Shown here: piece after piece, positions 35,699 through 42,036 of the stretch
Numbering within the stretch: position 1 is the first letter of the stretch
Layout: the number at the start of each line of letters is the position of its first letter
Assembly: GCF_900099935.1 (NCBI RefSeq)
Contig: NZ_FNEK01000041.1
Location: 1-42,036 of the forward strand
Source of the DNA: Aliiruegeria lutimaris
Lineage (GTDB): Bacteria; Pseudomonadota; Alphaproteobacteria; Rhodobacterales; Rhodobacteraceae
Length of the DNA stretch: 42,036 nucleotides
Direction of reading: 5' to 3'
The notes under the pieces: generated by a model
What the model was told of the DNA's origin: nothing
Database searches by the model: none
The model's input: only the letters and a program-made list of their open reading frames with translations
Translations under genes and position numbers: made by a program

Positions 35699-37638
35699 TT
35701 GGACCCCTGCGCGAACTGGCGCATATGGCCGGGATCTATGACGACTACTGGGACCAGAAGGGCAATCGCCGCGCCACAGGCGCCGCGACGGATATTGCCC
35801 TGCTCTCGGCGATGGGGTTCGACGTGTCATCGGACGAGGCCATCGAGGCGACACTGGCCGATCTGAAGGCAGAGGCCGCGCGTCGCGCCCTGCCCCGCTG
35901 GCTGATCGTCGAGCCCGATTGCGAGACGCGCCACACGCTGGCGCAGCCGGCGGAGGCGATCCGCCTGCTGCACGAGGATGGCAGTGCGAAGGCCCTGCCC
36001 ACCGGGCCGGACCCGGTCCTGCCGGCAGGAAGCGAGATCGTCGTGCCGCCGCTTCCCGTCGGCATCCATGTGCTCTCTGTGGATGGCGAGGAGACGACAC
36101 TGCTGGTCGCCCCAGCCGCGATCCCGCTGCCGGAACGCGACTGGGGCGTGACCCTGCCGCTCTATGGCTTGCGCAGCGAGCAAGAGGGCGGGCTCGGCGA
36201 TTACTCGGATCTGGCCGAGGCTGTCACCGCACTTGGCCGCGCCGGCGCAAGCTTCGTCGGGCTGAACCCGGTTCACGCGAGTTTTCCCAGTGACGAGAAC
36301 GCCTTCAGCCCCTATTCGCCCGCCCACCGGCGCCGGCTCTCGACCATGCATATCGCGCTTGGCGACGACCGCCCGACCCAAGGTGGCACGCTGATCGACT
36401 ACGCGAAGATCCTGCCGGCGCATCGCGCGGCGCTGGAGGCCGCTTTCGCGCGGTTCGAGACGGCTGGCGGCGATGCCCGTTTCGATCGCTGGATCGCGGC
36501 GGAAGGCGGCTCGCTGGAACGTTTCGCCACCCACCAGGCGCTCTCGGACCTGCACGGCCCCTATTGGTGCCATTGGGACGAGCCCCTGCAGGACGCCCAT
36601 TCGCCTGCCGCACGCGCCTTTCGCGAGGCCCATCCGCGCGAGATCCGGTTCCACTGCTGGCTGCAATGGACGGCGGAGCAGCAATTGCAGGCCGTTTCAG
36701 ACGCGGCAGACGCAGAGGGAATGCATTTCGGCCTCTATCTGGACCTGGCCGTCGGCACCCACCCGCACGGGGCCGAGACGTGGTCCGACGGGTCGCTCTT
36801 TGCGCCCGGTGTCTCGCTCGGGGCACCGCCCGATGCGTTCTCGCCCGACGGGCAGTGCTGGGCGCTGGCACCCTTCAATCCGCATGCGCTGGCCGCAATG
36901 CATTTCCGTCCGCTGGCCGAGACGCTGCGCCGGCAGATGCGCTTTGCCAAGCTCTTGCGGATCGACCATGTTCTGGGCTTCGAGCGCGCCTATTGGGTGC
37001 CGACGGACGCGGACGCGCCGGGCACCTACGTCGTGATGCCGCGCGAGGCGATGCTGGCCGTGGTCCGCATCGAGGCCGCGCGCGCGGGCGCCACGGTGAT
37101 CGGCGAGGATCTCGGCAATGTGCCCGACGGGTTGCAGGAGGCGATGAGCCGCTCCGGCCTGCTCGGCTGCCGGCTGTGCATGTTCGAGCAGCCCGAGCAT
37201 GCCGAGTTCCGCAAGCCCGAGGATTATACCGAGGCCGCGCTGGCCAGTTTCGGCAGCCACGACGTGCCGACCTGGGCGGGCTGGCGCGCGGGGTTGGATA
37301 TCGAAGTGCGCCACGATCTCGGCTATCTTGACGAAGAAGGGTATTCGAACGGGCTGGAATGGCGCCGCAGCGAGGTCGCGGGATTCGACAAGCTTGCCGG
37401 CACCAATGGCGACGGGCCGGATGCGTTGCACCGGTTCCTTGGCTCGGTGAAGAGTCGGTTGGTGGCGCTTCAGCTCGAAGATATTCTGGGGGTGCTGGAG
37501 CAGGCCAACCTGCCCGGTACCGTCGATACGCATCCCAATTGGCGGCGCCGGCTGCCGGTTGGCGTGAAGGCGCTGGACGGCCACCCCGCCGTTCTGGCCG
37601 CCGCGAAGATCATGAAAGAGTCCGGCCGACAGGAGTGA
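35695..37638 (+). CDS. malQ: 4-alpha-glucanotransferase MalQ
   Basis: The 647-residue GH77 amylomaltase transfers glucan chains between maltodextrins, complementing GlgX and GlgP in glycogen turnover. It contains an N-terminal extension (about 1-130), WGVTLPLYGLRSEQEGGLGDYSDL, LRIDHVLGFERAYWVP with the nucleophile Asp, VIGEDLGNVPDG with the acid/base Glu, and ASFGSHDVPTWAGW. The ATG overlaps the glgX stop (ATGA). It ends 3 bases before pgm. Confidence 0.92.
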   Translation: MIGPLRELAHMAGIYDDYWDQKGNRRATGAATDIALLSAMGFDVSSDEAIEATLADLKAEAARRALPRWLIVEPDCETRHTLAQPAEAIRLLHEDGSAKALPTGPDPVLPAGSEIVVPPLPVGIHVLSVDGEETTLLVAPAAIPLPERDWGVTLPLYGLRSEQEGGLGDYSDLAEAVTALGRAGASFVGLNPVHASFPSDENAFSPYSPAHRRRLSTMHIALGDDRPTQGGTLIDYAKILPAHRAALEAAFARFETAGGDARFDRWIAAEGGSLERFATHQALSDLHGPYWCHWDEPLQDAHSPAARAFREAHPREIRFHCWLQWTAEQQLQAVSDAADAEGMHFGLYLDLAVGTHPHGAETWSDGSLFAPGVSLGAPPDAFSPDGQCWALAPFNPHALAAMHFRPLAETLRRQMRFAKLLRIDHVLGFERAYWVPTDADAPGTYVVMPREAMLAVVRIEAARAGATVIGEDLGNVPDGLQEAMSRSGLLGCRLCMFEQPEHAEFRKPEDYTEAALASFGSHDVPTWAGWRAGLDIEVRHDLGYLDEEGYSNGLEWRRSEVAGFDKLAGTNGDGPDALHRFLGSVKSRLVALQLEDILGVLEQANLPGTVDTHPNWRRRLPVGVKALDGHPAVLAAAKIMKESGRQE

Positions 37639-39273
<1,635 letters not shown>

Positions 39274-39454
39274 AATCGGCAACGGTCCGATCACCTTGGC
39301 AGGCGGCCCGCCTCATGAGCAGGGTGTTGCCGAGGCGACTCACTTCCGATTCGCCGAGCCCCCCGGAGCGCATTTCGTGGATTCACAAATCCATTGGCCT
39401 GTGACAGAATCAGCCTCGACGTCGCCCGCCAAGAGGCGACCAAGAGGCAGGCCT

Positions 39455-39757
39455 ATGAGCAACACCACATCGCGCCCCGCGGTGAAATCTGCGCTATTCC
39501 TGACGATCAGCCTGTCGCTGGCGATGTATTTCACCTTCGCCGCCGTCCAGGGGGATTTCGGCCTGTTTCGCCGCATCGAAATCGAGGCGGAAACGCGGGC
39601 GCTGGAGGCCGAAAAGGCCCAGCTCGAAATGGTTGTGGCCGAAATGCAGAACAAGACCCATCGTCTCTCGGAAGATTACCTCGACCTGGACCTTCTCGAT
39701 GAGCGTGCGCGCAACGTGCTGGGCCTGATCCGCGTCGACGAAATCGTCATCCGCTAG
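39455..39757 (+). CDS. ftsB: FtsB/DivIC-like septum formation initiator
   Basis: The 100-residue protein has one N-terminal membrane segment (about 12-30; ALFLTISLSLAMYFTFA), then a coiled coil rich in Glu/Ala/Leu (about 45-75; EAETRALEAEKAQLEMVVAEM), and the short conserved end YLDLDLLDERARNVLGLIRVDEIVI. This plan matches FtsB, a late divisome protein acting with FtsL and FtsQ. The ATG at 39455 follows AGAGGCAGG. It is 181 bases beyond pgm and followed by a hairpin terminator. Confidence 0.85.
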   Translation: MSNTTSRPAVKSALFLTISLSLAMYFTFAAVQGDFGLFRRIEIEAETRALEAEKAQLEMVVAEMQNKTHRLSEDYLDLDLLDERARNVLGLIRVDEIVIR

Positions 39758-39792
39758 AGCGCCCAGCCCTTGCCGCCCCCCGAGCAAAACGC

Positions 39793-39828
39793 AAATGGCC
39801 GCCGGCACGCCGACGGCCATATCCTTTT
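39793..39828. terminator. Bidirectional terminator between ftsB and the DUF3604 gene
   Basis: ATGGCCG (39795-39801) pairs with CGGCCAT (39814-39820), with a further inner CGG/CCG pairing. It is followed on the plus strand by ATATCCTTTT and flanked on the other side by AAAACGCAA, giving T-rich tails in both directions between convergent genes. Confidence 0.7.
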
Positions 39829-39861
39829 GCGGAGCTGCAATCGGCGCAGCACCAGGCCGCG

Positions 39862-41787
39862 TTACATTTGCGGCGTGTACCAGATCGGCGAAGTGTAGGC
39901 CCGCTCCTGGGTGGTCATTGGGCTCTCATCGGGCACCTCTGCGCCAAAGCGGAAGGCGTCATAGGCGGTCCAGCGCGGCGTCGGGATCTCGATCACCCGC
40001 GCGTAGTAGAAGGACGGTTGCGTCGGATCAAATTCCGGATCGGTCCAGACCGTACCCAGTTCCGCCGCGCCGATCGTGTTGGTCCAGGTGGCCCGCTCCA
40101 CTTCGACGGTCGAGCCGATGGGCGGCAGCTTGCCCTCCGCATCCGGGGCCCGGTCGCCTGCCCAGACCACGTCGAACACCTTTTCCTCGGTCTCGCCATC
40201 GGCGTTCATCCAGCCCTTGACGATCTGGATGCGGTCGAAATTCCCTCCGATCGGATCCTTGAGCGCAAAGACCATGAAGGTTGGCGCATTTGCTCCTTCG
40301 GGCGCGGTGGGCAGGTTGCCCCCCATCGGCACCCCCCTTTCGTAGCCTGCAAAGGCAGGCATGCGGGAGGTCAGGTCCTCGACCGTGTAGTCCCAGCCGC
40401 CGAAGAAGCGCACGCCGATGCGCGAGCCGGTCGTGGCATAAACCTCCTTGCGCTCGAACGCGTCGAAGATCGCCTCGCGCGTGTTCTCCGCCGCCCAGAC
40501 GGCCGCCAGCCCCGATGCCGCCTGTTCCCACCCAAGGATCGCCACGTCGCCGAACTGGCCGACGATATGGCCCGGACGCTCCGGGCCGGGCTCGGTGCCC
40601 GAATGCTTACCGAAGAAATTGTCCTCTTGCGCAGTGGCCAGGCTGGTGTGGCTGTCCGTCGAGCCGATCATGCCGAACTTATAGGGGTTGGTGCCGAGGC
40701 GCGCCTCCAGTTGAAGGCCACGCTTGAGCGCCTCGCGGGCATACTCACCGGCGAGCATGCTGTCTTCCTTAAGCTCGGAGAGGTTCAGGTTCCCCTTGTC
40801 TCAAGTCTCGTAATCGGCGAACTCGTCGTTCGGCGAAAGGAAGGGATGGGCCTCGCCATCGCCCTTGATCTGGGTCGCCTCGTAGGCCGGCTCCCATTTG
40901 GCGCGGGTCTCGACATATTCGGCATCAAGCTCGGCCCCGTCGAACTGCGCGTCGATAGGGAACATGATGCCATTCGAGAGATTGCCGTTATGGGCCAGCG
41001 CCAGCACGTCGCCGCGGGTCAGATCCTCGTAATTGGCCATCCACTTCCACAAGTCGCGTGGATTGATCGAACCTATCGGTGCTTCGGTGGTGAAGGGGTC
41101 AACCATGGCAGCCTTCTCGCCTCCATCGCGGTACATCACCACGCGGTGCATGTTTCCGCCTTGGATCAGGGAGGTCCATTCATAGCCGATGAAGGCCGTG
41201 AACCGCCCCGGGTCATTGGCAGCCTCGGCCGCCGCGATCTGGCGTTGCCAAACCGAGCGGAAGGTCTTGCTGCCGGCCTCGACCGCCAGGGCCGGCGAGA
41301 TCTTCTCGCCACGCGAATAGGCGTCGATCAACTCGAGCGCCGCGGCGACACCCTCTTCGCCGCCATTGGCAACCATCGTTGCGATCCGGCGACCTTCGCT
41401 GTCGGACATGATCGAACCGTCCTGGGCATAGATCAGGTCGAACAGGCCCATATTGTCGGAATGATCTGCCACCACCAGCCAGTCGAGCGGCCGCGACAGC
41501 CGCACATTCATGCCCGTCGTGGCCGTTACCTGCTCGCCCTTGGCGAACCGATAGGCCGCGTGGGCGTCAAGCCGGTTGCCGAAAGCCCCGGCATCGAAGG
41601 AGGTCGAGGTATGCAGATGGGTGTCTCCCCAGAGCGGCATGCTGGGAAACCCTCTGTCGGCATAGGGCGAATAGGATTTTCCCGGAAAGGCCTTGTTGAG
41701 GCTCGAAGCATCCGGCGACGGCTCGAAAGCCATCGCCCCCCCTGCCAATAGACACAGCACCGATGTCGTGACGAACAAGCAACGCAT
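39862..41787 (-). pseudogene. DUF3604 family exported protein, split by an in-frame TGA
   Basis: The full frame would encode about 641 residues: signal peptide MRCLFVTTSVLCLLAGGAMA, then [60 protein letters not shown] and a C-terminal beta domain, as in DUF3604 proteins (a PHP-like hydrolase family of unknown substrate). The codon at 40803-40801 is TGA between FADYET and [13 protein letters not shown]. Family members have Trp there, so a single G-to-A change (TGG to TGA) explains it. Both sides remain in the same frame. The start at 41787 has GGGAGGGAG upstream. Reinitiation at ATG 40758 would give a fragment without the His motifs. Confidence 0.82.
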
Positions 41788-41862
41788 ATCAGACTCCCTC
41801 CCAGGTTCACGTCGTAACCATAACACGGGAGACGAATTCGACCAATTTAAAGCACCCCGCCA

Positions 41863-42036
41863 TTAACCTGAGACATATCCGGCAGCCTTGAAGTAGCTCC
41901 AGCATTCTTGCGGAGAATAGAGATCGCAGACCTGGGCGATGGCGCCGAACAATTCGGTGAAGGTGCGAGCGCCGATCCTGCGGAGGTGAGCCTTGAGCTT
42001 CGAGAACGCCATTTCGATGGGGTTGAGGTCGGGGCT
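41863..42036 (-). mobile_element. IS630-type transposase, C-terminal fragment running off the window
   Basis: The minus strand reads SPDLNPIEMAFSKLKAHLR and continues for 57 residues to TAA at 41865-41863. PDLNPIE carries the last acidic residue of the DDE triad of IS630/Tc1-type transposases, and the tail ending AAGYVSG is typical. The rest of the element lies beyond the right edge. The element end should fall between the stop and the DUF3604 promoter, within about 75 bases of its start codon. Confidence 0.85.

Overview
The window looks like chromosomal DNA of a GC-rich alphaproteobacterium of the Rhodobacteraceae (Roseobacter-like) type. This rests on the gene families, on the two-permease phosphonate transporter, and on the dispersed intergenic palindromes typical of that group; no rRNA or other taxonomic marker is present. 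Most of the window concerns phosphonate use (phn genes) and glycogen metabolism (glg genes). Between and beside them lie redox genes, two tandem genes for an unusual Trp/Tyr/Gly-repeat protein, and an insertion-sequence remnant at the right edge.

Layout. 424-3054 (minus): an aldo/keto reductase and a MaoC/phosphate acyltransferase fusion. 3334-3759: a small exported protein. 3781-14014: the C-P lyase region. The leftward operon is phnG-H-I-J-K-corA-L-N. phnF and a second phnM diverge from its head. phnM1 and a DUF1045/2H-phosphoesterase gene lie at its distal end. 14258-15746: two copies of a repeat gene whose product is built of YGW/HGW units; the second is a 254-residue protein with 55 Trp, and the first is broken. 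16157-21121: a double-GAF protein, a ThDP-dependent enzyme, a YtoQ protein, a flavin reductase and a second aldo/keto reductase. 21432-25966: phnC-phnD-phnE1-phnE2 and a hexapeptide acyltransferase. 26220-39273: an intact glycogen operon glgP-glgB-glgC-glgA-glgX-malQ-pgm, with stop/start overlaps at three successive junctions from glgC to malQ. 39455-39757: an FtsB-like protein. 39862-41787: a DUF3604 gene split by an in-frame stop. 41863-42036: the C-terminus of an IS630-type transposase.

Two things stand out. First, the YGW-repeat protein: its Trp residues almost all fall on one parity of residue number, as expected if one face of extended strands were lined with aromatics. I know of no described family that matches it. 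Second, lesions are concentrated in the phn genes: phnJ has a one-base deletion, phnD and the acyltransferase each carry a seven-A run where six would keep the frame, phnE1 and phnE2 are joined by an out-of-frame deletion, and phnK has ATA where ATG is expected. The first YGW copy and the DUF3604 gene each have TGA where TGG is expected. The adjacent 13-kb glg operon shows no such lesion. As written, phosphonate uptake and C-P cleavage would be disabled unless slippage or unusual starts rescue them; assembly error is the alternative to exclude first.
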